A stretch of 64,000 bases of DNA from Embleya sp045207655 (GTDB lineage Bacteria > Actinomycetota > Actinomycetes > Streptomycetales > Streptomycetaceae), in contig NZ_CP108784.1 of the NCBI RefSeq assembly GCF_045207655.1, positions 2,790,001-2,854,000 on the forward strand, read 5' to 3'. The notes under the pieces were generated by a model. The model was not told where the DNA came from, did no database searches, and saw nothing but the letters and a program-made list of their open reading frames with translations. The position numbers and the translations under genes were made by a program. Below are positions 26,141 to 33,972 of the stretch, in pieces (positions within the stretch are counted from its first letter, which is position 1; each line of letters opens with the position of its first letter).

Positions 26141-26989
26141 CGGGATGGGCGCCAAGCGGCGTGGATCCGGGCGGCTTCGGTGGCCCAGTCATCGGGTATG
26201 CGGTCGAGGGTGACGTGGCGGAATCCGAGGCGGGGGTCGGAGACGTCGATGCGGTTGTTGTGGCGGTCGATGTGCTGGAGCAGACGGGTGGCCTCGCTGC
26301 GGACGGCCGGGGTGTGCTCAAGTCCAGGCGCCGCTGGTGAAGTGGTCGACGCGGCAACGCAGGTCGTCCACGACGCCGGAGCGCCACTTGAAGTGGTGGA
26401 CGCACGCAAGTGTGTGAGGGTCGGGCTTGCGGCCGGGGGCGCGGTGGTTGCCGGAAGCGACGGCGGCGCCCGAGAGGGCGAGGACGATCTTGCGCGGGTC
26501 TCCGCGCAGGAGGCGGTGGGTGAGGTGGCCGCCCAGAGGGAAGGTGCGGTCGAGTCCGTCCTCGGGGCGCCAGAGGGCGAGGCGGCCGTCGGCGCTGACG
26601 CGGTCGAGCATCAGCCCGCCCACCACCGCTCGGCCGTTCTCCTCGGCCGCCTCGGTGACCTCGGCGAGCGGGGCCGGGTGGGTGTGGAACTCGTCGGAGT
26701 CGGCGAGCAGGTGCCAGCCGGGGCCGGCCTGTTCACGCAGCGCGTCGCGCAGTTCGGTGTTGGTGTGCTCGTGCCATGGACCCGTGCTGATCTGGCCGGT
26801 GGGCAAGCCGAGTTCCCGGGCGGTGGCCGGCAGTTGGCGGCGCCCGGCATCGGGGACGTGCTGGGGGAAGTGGAAGGCGAGGTGGAAGCGCTCGACGCCG
26901 AGCCGGCGGTAGTGGGCGGTCCACGCGGTCAGCAGGGCCGGTTCGACCGGGCCGACCACAGCAACCAAGGCGGGGGAGGCGGGCGTCAT
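26098..26989 (-). pseudogene. Glycosyltransferase (GT2/GT92-like), single-base frameshift near the C-terminus
   Basis: The main frame (26989 to 26318) has LVAVVGPVEPALLTAWTAHYRRLGVERFHLAFHFP, ADSDEF as the metal-binding DxD-like motif, and CVHHFKWRSGVVDDLRCRVDHFTSGAW, then stops. The adjacent frame continues the protein without a gap as EHTPAVRSEATRLLQHIDRHN to RLGFRHVTLDRIPDDW (end 26098). Removing one T near 26,322 restores WTEHTPAVRSE, so a one-base insertion in a short run, or a sequencing error, splits the gene. The N-terminal 220 residues may still be functional. The start overlaps the upstream stop as ATGA (26986-26989). Confidence 0.8.
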
Positions 26990-28221
26990 CGGTACTCCTT
27001 GACCAGGTCGGTGTAGGTGTCGTTGAGGTAGGCGGCCTGTTCGCGGGCCGGGAGCATGTCCACCGCTGCGGGGGCCTGCGGCCCCGGCCGGGCAGGCGGC
27101 GCGGCCTGCAGCCGGTCCAGGGTCATGGCGAGGGCGCCCGGGTCGCCGGCCGGGAAGAGCCGGGCCCAGGGCTGTCCGGCCAGCCGCTCGGTCAGGTCCG
27201 GGTCGTGGTCGGAAACGACCAGCGGCACCCCGAGCCGGGCGGCGTCCATGACCAGCCCGGACTCCTTGCCGGTTCCAAGACGCCGGGCCACCAACGCGGC
27301 ATCGACGGCGGCGTAGACGAGCCGTAGGACGTCCTCACCGACCGGGCCGGGGACGATGTGTACTCGGGCGAGGGGCAGGCGCTGCCAGCGTTCGAGCACC
27401 GTGTCGTCCAGCGGAGTTCCGCATACCAGGACGTGCAGCGGCTTGGTGACGCGGGCCAGAGCGGCTTCGACAGTGGTGATGTCCTTGTACGGCCACCAGC
27501 CGCCGATCAGGCACACGGCCGTCGCACGGGCAGGGATGGTGAAGGCGGATCGCGCGCCCTCGCCTTCGGCCTCGGTCAGGCGCCGGCCGTCGTCGACCGC
27601 GAACGCCCGTACCCGTCCGGGCAGGTGGGGGAAGCTCCGCCGGAGCCGATCGCGGACCGCGGTGGTCGGGTACAGCGCGACCACACGCTTCTCGCCCCGG
27701 CCTGCCAGCCGACCCAGCCAACGGAGGGGTCGGTCCTCGGTGGTGACGAGCTCGTGGATGAACCGCAGATGTCGGCCGCCGCCTAGCAGGGCGGCAGCAC
27801 CGTGCAGGGCCTCGCTCGCACTGAGGATCACCACCGCCCCAGGCTGCGGAGCGAGACGGCGGGCAGTGCGAAGGCATGCGGCCTCGGTCAGACAGCGAGC
27901 GATCAGCGTGACCTGGTGCGGCAGCCGACGCCGGCTCACCGGCCGGCTGCGTGAGGCGAAGAGCCGCTGACCGATAGCCGAGACGCGTGCCGCCGCTCGC
28001 GCACCGGCCAGCAGCGTTTTCGCCGTCGGACCCACGGGGCCTGTGGTGATGCGGGCGCCGGCACGCAGCAGCGGACCGAGGCCGTCTGCGATCCCCTCCG
28101 GGGTGATGACCAGGGCATCCGGGCGCGCGGCGGCGAGTGCGATCAGCGTGCGCTGGTGGTGCCCGCCGCCTCGGTGGGCGTACGGCTCGATCAGGACCAG
28201 CGGCCCGGAGTGGGTACTCAT
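26986..28221 (-). CDS. GT4-like glycosyltransferase
   Basis: 411 residues of GT-B character: an N-terminal LVLIEPYAHRGGGHHQRTLIALAAA, central FIHELVTTEDRPLRW, then the donor half with CLIGGWWPYKDITTVEAALARV, HVLVCGTPLDD, and GKESGLVMDAARLGVPLVVSDHDPDL, where the EX7E-type acidic residues fall. Donor and acceptor are unknown. It is the third gene of a translationally coupled series: its ATG overlaps the upstream stop at 28218-28221, and its stop overlaps the next start at 26986-26989. Confidence 0.85.
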   Translation of the reverse strand: MSTHSGPLVLIEPYAHRGGGHHQRTLIALAAARPDALVITPEGIADGLGPLLRAGARITTGPVGPTAKTLLAGARAAARVSAIGQRLFASRSRPVSRRRLPHQVTLIARCLTEAACLRTARRLAPQPGAVVILSASEALHGAAALLGGGRHLRFIHELVTTEDRPLRWLGRLAGRGEKRVVALYPTTAVRDRLRRSFPHLPGRVRAFAVDDGRRLTEAEGEGARSAFTIPARATAVCLIGGWWPYKDITTVEAALARVTKPLHVLVCGTPLDDTVLERWQRLPLARVHIVPGPVGEDVLRLVYAAVDAALVARRLGTGKESGLVMDAARLGVPLVVSDHDPDLTERLAGQPWARLFPAGDPGALAMTLDRLQAAPPARPGPQAPAAVDMLPAREQAAYLNDTYTDLVKEYR

Positions 28222-28922
28222 CCGGCGATCGCCTGCTCACCGTGCAGCGCGGTGAAGTGCCGCTGCAGCCAGGTCGGGTCGTTGAGCGCCTCGAACCGCT
28301 CGGGGTTGCGGGCCGCCGAGTGGGCAAAGTCGCACCCGTCGCGGGCACCGGCCGCCGCGTAGTGGGCGAAGTCGCCGTCCTTGCTAGTTGTCCAGGCCAT
28401 GATGCGTTCTTGGGCCGAGGTGTCGGTCATGCCGTACTCGCTGCCGCGCGCGAGCATCGCACACTCGCGGAAGCCCGCCTTCCAGGCGTGGAACGGGGTC
28501 TGGTTGAACAGCGTGGCGCCGGCGGTGTGCTCGCTGAACTCGACGCGTCCGGGCAGCGCGGCCAGCACGTCAACGGCCTGACCCATCTCGCGCAGCGCAC
28601 TGGTGCGGATCAGTTTGAGACCGCCGTAGCCGTAGGTGAGGCCGTTGACCGGGTTGACGGCCCGCCAGACCCGCATGGACACACCGTCCGCCAGCGGCTC
28701 CACCTCGGCGGCGGGGAATGCGTGGTCGATGGCGAAGTCACCGTCTGCGAGGAAGAACTGGTCGGTCTCGGCCAGTTCGGCGGCCAGCCGGTAGGCGCGA
28801 CGCATCCCGCGTACCCCGTGCAGACGCTTGACGGTGTCGCCCAGCACCCGGGACAGGCGGGTGTGCAGGGAGTCGGCCAGCGGCTCGTCGTAGGAGAGCT
28901 GGACCGCGTCGAAGCCGCTCAC
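28218..28922 (-). CDS. Putative GT-A-like glycosyltransferase (234 aa)
   Basis: Not clearly assigned. VQLSYDEPLADSLHTRLSRV and AELAETDQFFLADGDFAIDH contain a DGD (60-62) in the position of a GT-A DxD metal site, followed by GLTYGYGGLKLIRTSALRE and RVEFSEHTAGATLFNQTPFHAWKAGFRE. Short proteins with an LADGD-type motif are found among phage and cluster-borne sugar transferases. The GTG start overlaps the upstream stop (28919-28922), and the stop overlaps the next gene, so stoichiometric expression with both GT4 neighbours is expected. Confidence 0.65.
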   Translation of the reverse strand: MSGFDAVQLSYDEPLADSLHTRLSRVLGDTVKRLHGVRGMRRAYRLAAELAETDQFFLADGDFAIDHAFPAAEVEPLADGVSMRVWRAVNPVNGLTYGYGGLKLIRTSALREMGQAVDVLAALPGRVEFSEHTAGATLFNQTPFHAWKAGFRECAMLARGSEYGMTDTSAQERIMAWTTSKDGDFAHYAAAGARDGCDFAHSAARNPERFEALNDPTWLQRHFTALHGEQAIAG

Positions 28923-30076
28923 TTGATCGCCTCCAGGTAGCGGGTGGCCACCGCGGCGGGCGCGAGATCGGCGGTGGAGGCGTGCGCCCGCTTGGCGTGC
29001 AGCAGGTAGAACTCCGGGTCCATGGCGAGGCGGCCGGCGATCCCGACGGCTTGGTCATCGGTGTCGAACAGCAGCTCGGGGTCGATGTGCTCGGCCAACC
29101 AGCCGGTGCGCAGGCCGATCACGGGCAGGCCCATCGCCTGGCAGTCGATCACCGACATGGACCAGGGGCAGCCGGGCCGAAACGGCGCAATGCCGAAGTG
29201 GACTTCGGCCAGCAGGTTGCGGTATCGGATGCGGTCGCCGCGGTCGGAGGCGATCGCCACACCGTCGACAGCGGCCAGATCCCCCAAGTGCTGCTCGGGG
29301 CTGGGGTCCAGGCGGACGCGCTCGAGGCTGCGGGCGCCGAACAGGTCCATCACCGTGAGCCGCACCGGGGCCTCGGCGACGAGCCGGCGGGCGAGCCGGG
29401 TGAAGCAGGAGGTGCCGTAGTGGGCGTACAGACGGTGGTTGTAGATGCCGGTGGCCTGCCCTGCCGGCGGGGTGATGTCGGCAGGGTCGCGCACCAGGCG
29501 CACATCCCTGGGAGCGGGCACCACGTGCAGCTTCTCGCCGAGGAGCTCCACGCCGGCGCGGGCGGCAGCCGCGCTGGTCCAGGAGGCGGCGGTGGCGGAG
29601 TGGACCAAGACGCGGTCGCAGGCCGCCAGGCCCGCGGCGAAGGCCAGCAGCACACTGCGGCCCAACCCGCCGTCGTCCATCGCCGGGTCCGGCTCCAGCT
29701 TGCCGGTGTCGGTGAAGGAGAACGGCAGGTAGTGGCAGTAGCCGGCGATCCGCGCGTCCACCCCGGCCTCCAGCAAGGCGGCCCGGATCGCCGGCGCGGC
29801 CTCGATCTGGTTGGCCACGACCACCTCGGGCCGGTGGTGCCGGAACAGCCGCACCATCGCGCCCATGCCCGGGTTGAAGCGGGCCCGGTATTTGGTGGTC
29901 GGCGAGGCGGTCCGGGCGAAGTACACACGCTCGTCGCCTGCCGGGATCAGGGAGGCCACGGTCACCTCCACGCCGGCATCCACCAGGGCCGGGGCGAGCA
30001 GGTCGGCGAAGGTGAAGCCGGAGTCGGCGGTCAGGCGGCCGGCGTTGGAGACGTTGAGCAGGTAGAGCAGGCGCAT
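28919..30076 (-). CDS. GT4-like glycosyltransferase, first gene of the operon
   Basis: 385 residues. MRLLYLLNVSNAGRLTADSGFTFADLLAPAL begins the acceptor domain; HYLPFSFTDTGKLEPD, VLVHSATAASWTS and IYNHRLYAHYGT follow. The donor half has LTVMDLFGARSLERV, VHFGIAPFRPGCPWSMSVIDCQAMGLPVIGLRTGWL, with the acidic pair replaced by a Cys/Asp-containing loop. ATG 30076 is preceded by GGAGGG, whereas the open frame upstream to 30157 runs into the divergent promoter region. It is divergent from the XRE-deformylase gene across 144 bp. Confidence 0.85.
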   Translation of the reverse strand: MRLLYLLNVSNAGRLTADSGFTFADLLAPALVDAGVEVTVASLIPAGDERVYFARTASPTTKYRARFNPGMGAMVRLFRHHRPEVVVANQIEAAPAIRAALLEAGVDARIAGYCHYLPFSFTDTGKLEPDPAMDDGGLGRSVLLAFAAGLAACDRVLVHSATAASWTSAAAARAGVELLGEKLHVVPAPRDVRLVRDPADITPPAGQATGIYNHRLYAHYGTSCFTRLARRLVAEAPVRLTVMDLFGARSLERVRLDPSPEQHLGDLAAVDGVAIASDRGDRIRYRNLLAEVHFGIAPFRPGCPWSMSVIDCQAMGLPVIGLRTGWLAEHIDPELLFDTDDQAVGIAGRLAMDPEFYLLHAKRAHASTADLAPAAVATRYLEAIK

Positions 30077-30220
30077 CGCGTGCGACCCTCCTTCTCGGAG
30101 CCCGGGGCTCGACCCGGGTCGGTGAAAGAAGGAAACTGGCGATCGGGACCGTGACAAAATGATGAATTGGGATCACTCACGGTTCACTCATCTCATCCGG
30201 CGGCCAGGGCGGGGGCTTCG
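30077..30220. promoter_or_regulatory. Divergent promoter region with a direct repeat
   Basis: This 144-bp region serves the glycosyltransferase operon (left) and the XRE-deformylase gene (right). TCACTCA occurs at 30173-30179 and 30184-30190, 11 bp apart, about one helical turn. This would suit binding of the adjacent XRE protein near its own promoter. No clear -35/-10 pair could be assigned. Confidence 0.4.
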
Positions 30221-31762
30221 ATGGACGCGCGGGACAACGCCCTGACGGTCGAGCAGGCCGCCGAGGCGTTCGCAGCGGAGGTCGCCCATTGGCGCGAGGT
30301 GCGGGGCCTGTCCAAGCGGAAGTTGGCCATCAAGATGGGCTTCGACCCGTCGTACGTGAGCCACGTGGAATCCGGGAGGCACAAGCCCACCGAGGACTTC
30401 GCCCGCCGAGCCGAGGACATCCTGAACGCGGGCAAGGCCCTGCGGAAGCGCTGGCTGGACTATGAGGCGGCCAGAAGCCGGACCGTGCCGGGCACCGCCC
30501 CGCCGGCGCACCGCCGGACAGAGCAGCCGTACGCGACCGGCTCGGCGATCATCGTCGAACACGACGCCGCCCGCCTCGAGTTCGACGGCGCCGGCTACCG
30601 GCTGACGATGCGCCGACTGCTGCGCAACACCGGCGGCGAGCCGATCACCCGCTACCTCATCCGCATCAGCGTGGACCGCTACCCCGGCGAGCCGGAGCGC
30701 TCCAACGCGCACTATCGCGAACACCCGCTGACCTGGGACGAACTCGCGCTGACCGCAACCTGCCGCGGAGAGGCAATGAACTGGCAGGCCAAGCACGACC
30801 GCGATGCGTTCAAGGAGATCTGGCTGCTCTTCGAGAACGAGCAAGGCCGCTTCCCGCTGTACCCGGGCGAGTCGGTGTGGATCGAGTACGCCTATTCGGT
30901 CGGCGAGGAGAAGTGGGGCCGCTGGTTCCAGCGCGCGGTCCGCCTGCCCACCGAGCACCTGGAGGTCGAACTCGCCTTCCCCGCCGAGCTCGATCCGGCG
31001 GTCTGGGGCACCGAGACGTCGATGACCGCCGAAGCGGTGCCGTTGCGGACCGCCCCGATCCGGCGCGACGAGGCAGGTTTGTGGGTCTTCTCCTGGAGCA
31101 CGTCCACACCCACCCTCCACGCCCGCTACCGTCTGGAATGGCGATTCCGAGCCCGACCCGAACGAACACGACACGGCCCAAGGGGAGTTCAGGTGATCCA
31201 GGTGCGGCCCAGCGATCAGATGCGTGACCTCGGCGTCGTCCAGGAGGGCACCCCCATCCTCGCCGAGCCCGCCCGCCCCTTCGACCTGCCGACCGAGCGC
31301 CAAAGCGCCGAGGAAATCGTCGAGAAGCTGTTCACCGCGATGGAGCGCATCGGCCAAGTCCATCCCTTCGCCAAGGGCATGGGCATCGCGGCACCGCAAA
31401 TCCGTATCGGCCGAGCCGCCGCCATCGTCCGGCCCGCCGACCCCGACACCCCGCCGATCGTCCTGCTGAACCCGCGCATCATCGAACACGCCGACGAGAC
31501 GGACGAGCAATTCGAAGGCTGCCTGTCCTTCTTCGACGTCCGCGGCCTGGTCCCCCGTCCCTTGTGGATCACCGTGGAGACCACCAACCCGGACGGCCAG
31601 GCGACGGTCACCGCCTACGAACGCGGGCTCGCCCGCCTGATCCACCACGAAATCGACCACCTCGACGGCCTGCTGTACACCGCGCGAATGCGGACCGACG
31701 TCGAGCCCATCCCCGTCGAGCAATACCGGCAGACCGGCCACGCCTGGTCCTACGACCGATAG
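30221..31762 (+). CDS. XRE-type regulator fused to a complete peptide deformylase domain
   Basis: 513 residues in three parts. Residues 15-75 are an XRE helix-turn-helix (HWREVRGLSKRKLAIKMGF, YVSHVESGRHKPT). Residues about 105-325 are a beta-rich domain I cannot name (ARLEFDGAGYRLTMRRLLRN, YPGESVWIEYAYSVGEEKW). Residues about 330-513 are a peptide deformylase with all three motifs: GMGIAAPQ (386-393), EGCLS (432-436) and HEIDH (476-480). The metal ligands C434, H476 and H480 and catalytic E477 are therefore present. Deformylases normally remove N-formyl from nascent proteins; here the domain may act as a sensor or a modifier. Start ATG 30221 follows GGCGGGGG. Divergent from the glycosyltransferase operon. 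Confidence 0.88.
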   Translation: MDARDNALTVEQAAEAFAAEVAHWREVRGLSKRKLAIKMGFDPSYVSHVESGRHKPTEDFARRAEDILNAGKALRKRWLDYEAARSRTVPGTAPPAHRRTEQPYATGSAIIVEHDAARLEFDGAGYRLTMRRLLRNTGGEPITRYLIRISVDRYPGEPERSNAHYREHPLTWDELALTATCRGEAMNWQAKHDRDAFKEIWLLFENEQGRFPLYPGESVWIEYAYSVGEEKWGRWFQRAVRLPTEHLEVELAFPAELDPAVWGTETSMTAEAVPLRTAPIRRDEAGLWVFSWSTSTPTLHARYRLEWRFRARPERTRHGPRGVQVIQVRPSDQMRDLGVVQEGTPILAEPARPFDLPTERQSAEEIVEKLFTAMERIGQVHPFAKGMGIAAPQIRIGRAAAIVRPADPDTPPIVLLNPRIIEHADETDEQFEGCLSFFDVRGLVPRPLWITVETTNPDGQATVTAYERGLARLIHHEIDHLDGLLYTARMRTDVEPIPVEQYRQTGHAWSYDR

Positions 31763-31800
31763 CTACGAAGGCTCCACTGAGCCGGGGCCACGTGGTCGCA

Positions 31801-31817
31801 GTTTTGGTTGCATTCAC
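31801..31817. repeat. 17-bp repeat, first copy (second at 33,296-33,312)
   Basis: GTTTTGGTTGCATTCAC here and GTTCTGGTTGCATTCAC at 33296-33312 differ at one base. Each copy follows a second TGGTYGC 12 bp upstream, forming a tandem pair like integrase arm sites. The copies flank the small membrane protein gene and the MerR-like gene. Confidence 0.75.
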
Positions 31818-31977
31818 CCCTGTCCAACACCGTCCCGAACCCGGCTGGCGGGTCGCTCCGCCGCAGCTCAGAACACCTAGGACTCATCGCCGGACGGATG
31901 ATCCCTTCAGGCGAGCCCCAACTCCGGTTACGCACACGCTGTCTTACCAACCGCCGTCATGGTCCGCCTCAGCTGCA

Positions 31978-32005
31978 GAGGGCCTCCGTCGCAACGGAGG
32001 CCCTC
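31978..32005. terminator. Perfect hairpin terminator
   Basis: 12-bp perfect stem (31978-31989 with 31994-32005), 4-nt loop. It lies 16 bp after the stop of the small minus-strand membrane gene and also faces the XRE-deformylase gene. The 31,763-32,021 gap otherwise holds only the 17-bp repeat. Confidence 0.8.
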
Positions 32006-32021
32006 GCTGTACGCACCCAGC

Positions 32022-32210
32022 TCAGTAGTGCTGAATCCACAGGACAATGAAGCTGACCACTGCGGCACCTGCCGCAGACGCTGCCCCTCGCACCGCGCTC
32101 AGTCCGATCGTTTGACCGTACGTACGCCGACGGTGCTGCTGTCCATGTGTGCCGTCCTCGCCCCGATCCTCGGACAGAGTTGCCCTAGAGTCTTCAAAGG
32201 TGTTAATCAT
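32022..32210 (-). CDS. Small single-span membrane protein (62 aa)
   Basis: MINTFEDSRATLSEDRGEDG begins a hydrophilic, acidic half; after HRRRTYGQTIGLSAV a hydrophobic segment (AASAAGAAVVSFIVLWI) ends in QHY. ATG 32210 is preceded by AAGGAG at five bases, close to an ideal ribosome binding site, and a hairpin terminator follows the stop, so the gene is likely real despite its size. Basic residues before the span suggest a cytoplasmic N-terminus. Function unknown. It is divergent from the MerR-like gene. Confidence 0.6.
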   Translation of the reverse strand: MINTFEDSRATLSEDRGEDGTHGQQHRRRTYGQTIGLSAVRGAASAAGAAVVSFIVLWIQHY

Positions 32211-32386
32211 CGCTCTCCTTAGCGGAGTTCTTGGTGCCGTACTCGCAGGGGGCGTCGCCGACCATGCCGGCAAGCTCCGGTCGGCGGCGTCCCCTGTTGT
32301 GGCACATCCGAGCCTAGGAGTCGAAACACTGCCGATGTGACGCCAATGGCCCCTACGATCCTACGAATTCGGTGTAATTTCCGCGT

Positions 32387-33208
32387 GTGACGCTCACCTC
32401 CTCCGGCACCATCGATGACCTTGTACATGACGCCGCAACTGCGGGACATGCCGCCACCCCACGTCTCGTACACGATTGGGTGTCGAAGGGGCTACTCGAC
32501 AAGCCTCAACGGCGTCGGTCAGGCCCTCACGGCTCAGACAAGGGTCTGTACTCCGCGCACCAGCGCATTCTCTTCCAATTGCTCCTGCGGAAGAGGTTAG
32601 AAACACGGCGTATCTCGCTACTCGCGCGCATCCCTCTGGCCATGTGGCTGCACTGGGGTGACCAGTGGGTAGCAGCTCGTCAAGCCCTCCGCGCGCTCAT
32701 GACTCATGTCGGCGACCCACGAACCGCGAAGGCCCACGCGCTAGAGAGAGCGCACCAGCTCATTCTTCCGCTAGATGATCCACGACTGGCCACAGCGCGC
32801 GACCGTCGCGCGCTCTTGCACGCCGTTCGCGACTCCCTCTACACGGGAGTCTTCAACAGTGAAACGCTCCTGGCGATAGCTCGTCCGCTGTTCGAGCCTC
32901 CAAAAGTCCATCTGGCCGTGGTCCATTCACGAGGCGCAACTGCCCCAGCTACACCTGATTCGCTGATCTTCGAGCTAGAAATCAGAATGCGCGGAGGTGT
33001 GCTCGTTAGCACTGGTGAGGTGCACGTGAACCATCTGGAGGAGGTTCGTGCGATGTTGCTACCCAATCTGCCCCGCACTGGGGATGCCACATTGGATCCG
33101 CTTCCCAGCGAACACTCCGACTTCGCTGGGCCGACGGAAGAACAGATAGCCGTCAGCGGTACCAGGCTGCTGTTCGCTCTTGGCGCCCGCAGCCTCACCG
33201 CGGGATAG
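32387..33208 (+). CDS. Hypothetical protein with MerR-like DNA-binding N-terminus
   Basis: 273 residues. LVHDWVSKGLLDKPQRRRSG-GSDKGLYSAHQRILFQLLLRKR (about 27-70) matches the helix-turn-helix and wing of MerR-like proteins, with a GLLDKP turn and a Y-S/T position before the helix. The remaining 200 residues have no named domain; ILPLDDPRL and LIFELEIRMRGGVLVSTGEV suggest an alpha/beta effector part. Composition looks less GC-rich than the flanking chromosome. The GTG start is uncertain. A regulator of the right arm of the island is plausible. Confidence 0.65.
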   Translation: MTLTSSGTIDDLVHDAATAGHAATPRLVHDWVSKGLLDKPQRRRSGPHGSDKGLYSAHQRILFQLLLRKRLETRRISLLARIPLAMWLHWGDQWVAARQALRALMTHVGDPRTAKAHALERAHQLILPLDDPRLATARDRRALLHAVRDSLYTGVFNSETLLAIARPLFEPPKVHLAVVHSRGATAPATPDSLIFELEIRMRGGVLVSTGEVHVNHLEEVRAMLLPNLPRTGDATLDPLPSEHSDFAGPTEEQIAVSGTRLLFALGARSLTAG

Positions 33209-33295
33209 CGCCAGCCGTTGCTTGAACTTCGGCCGTGTCCCTGCTGGTTACCGTAGCTGTTCGCAGCTGAGCATCGCAGCCAGAGCTTGGTTGCC

Positions 33296-33312
33296 GTTCT
33301 GGTTGCATTCAC
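33296..33312. repeat. 17-bp repeat, second copy
   Basis: See the copy at 31801-31817. Here TGGTTGC occurs at 33288-33294 and again at 33300-33306, 90-110 bp upstream of a tRNA-Ser 3' fragment. Repeated arms beside a tRNA half are the layout of an attachment site. No gene lies in 33,209-33,693. Confidence 0.7.
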
Positions 33313-33401
33313 GCGAGTTCAGTGATGTCCGGAGCAAGCCGAGCCGTTAGCTCCATCGCAGGTGGGAACGCCCGCATCTGGCACTGAACTCCAGATCGAA
33401 C

Positions 33402-33461
33402 GGTTGGAAAGCGTGCTGGATTCACCCCCTCGCAAGTTCGAATCTCGTATCCTCTCAGCCA
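33402..33461 (+). other. Decayed 3' half of a tRNA-Ser(GGA), probable attachment-site remnant
   Basis: GGTTGGAAAGCGTG contains the anticodon loop TTGGAAA. It is followed by a long variable arm (CTGGATTCACCCCCTC), a T arm with TTCGAAT, an acceptor strand ATCCTCT and a terminal CCA. The T stem has mismatches, and no matching 5' half (acceptor, D arm) is present upstream, so it is not a functional tRNA. A 3' half alone is what integrases leave at one end of an element inserted in a tRNA gene. Confidence 0.6.
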
Positions 33462-33472
33462 TAACAGGCAAA

Positions 33473-33509
33473 ACGAATGCCCCGACCGCCATACGGTCGG
33501 GGCATTCGT
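33473..33509. terminator. Perfect 16-bp hairpin after the tRNA fragment
   Basis: Stem 33473-33488 with 33494-33509, 5-nt loop, 11 bp after the tRNA-Ser remnant. It is probably the original tRNA terminator carried along with the fragment, and could also stop transcription from the convergent minus-strand pair. Confidence 0.8.
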
Positions 33510-33693
33510 GGTTGGCCGTCCCAGTTTCCGTCTCACTTGGGCCTTCAGCACCCTCCGGAACACCCCAGAGCAGCATCGATAACCGATTTCCTACCTCGAT
33601 ATCCAATTGAGATGGGAAAAGGGTGCTGAGTTACGTCGCCGATCTGGAATATGACGCGGGTGGCATGCCTACACCAGTCCTAGGATAGCTGGA

Positions 33694-33972
33694 CTACATG
33701 CCGTTGCCTTCTTGTATCCGATTCGGATCCCGACCAACGAGACCGCTCGATGCTGAAGGCTCAGACCCCGGAAGTAGAGTGTCACTCGTAACTTGAGACG
33801 GGATCGCAGACGTGTTCGCAGGTGTAGATCCGCCTCGAAGGCTCCTACGGGCGTCGTGCCAAGCCAGGACTATCCCCGGCACCTTCTCAAGGACTTCTCG
33901 TACCTGCGCCAGCACGAGAATCACGACACCAAAGGTTGCCAGCACTGACAACGTGATCGCGTCCCAGCTCAC
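33694..33972 (-). CDS. Small membrane protein coupled to the upstream unknown gene (92 aa)
   Basis: Starts VSWDAITLSVLATFGVVILVLAQVREVLEKV: one membrane span at the very N-terminus, then a basic segment and a Ser/Pro-rich hydrophilic tail ending QEGNGM. The GTG start shares four bases with the upstream stop (GTGA, 33969-33972), so translation is coupled. The pair looks like one functional unit. No family recognised. Confidence 0.55.
   Translation of the reverse strand: MSWDAITLSVLATFGVVILVLAQVREVLEKVPGIVLAWHDARRSLRGGSTPANTSAIPSQVTSDTLLPGSEPSASSGLVGRDPNRIQEGNGM

Noticed and set aside
33402..33461. Calling a functional tRNA-Ser
   Set aside because: No 5' half with acceptor or D arm exists upstream and the T stem has mismatches, so it was kept only as a fragment.
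33362..33610. Plus-strand ORF of 82 codons
   Set aside because: It runs straight through the tRNA-Ser fragment and the perfect terminator hairpin, so its codons are explained by those structures.
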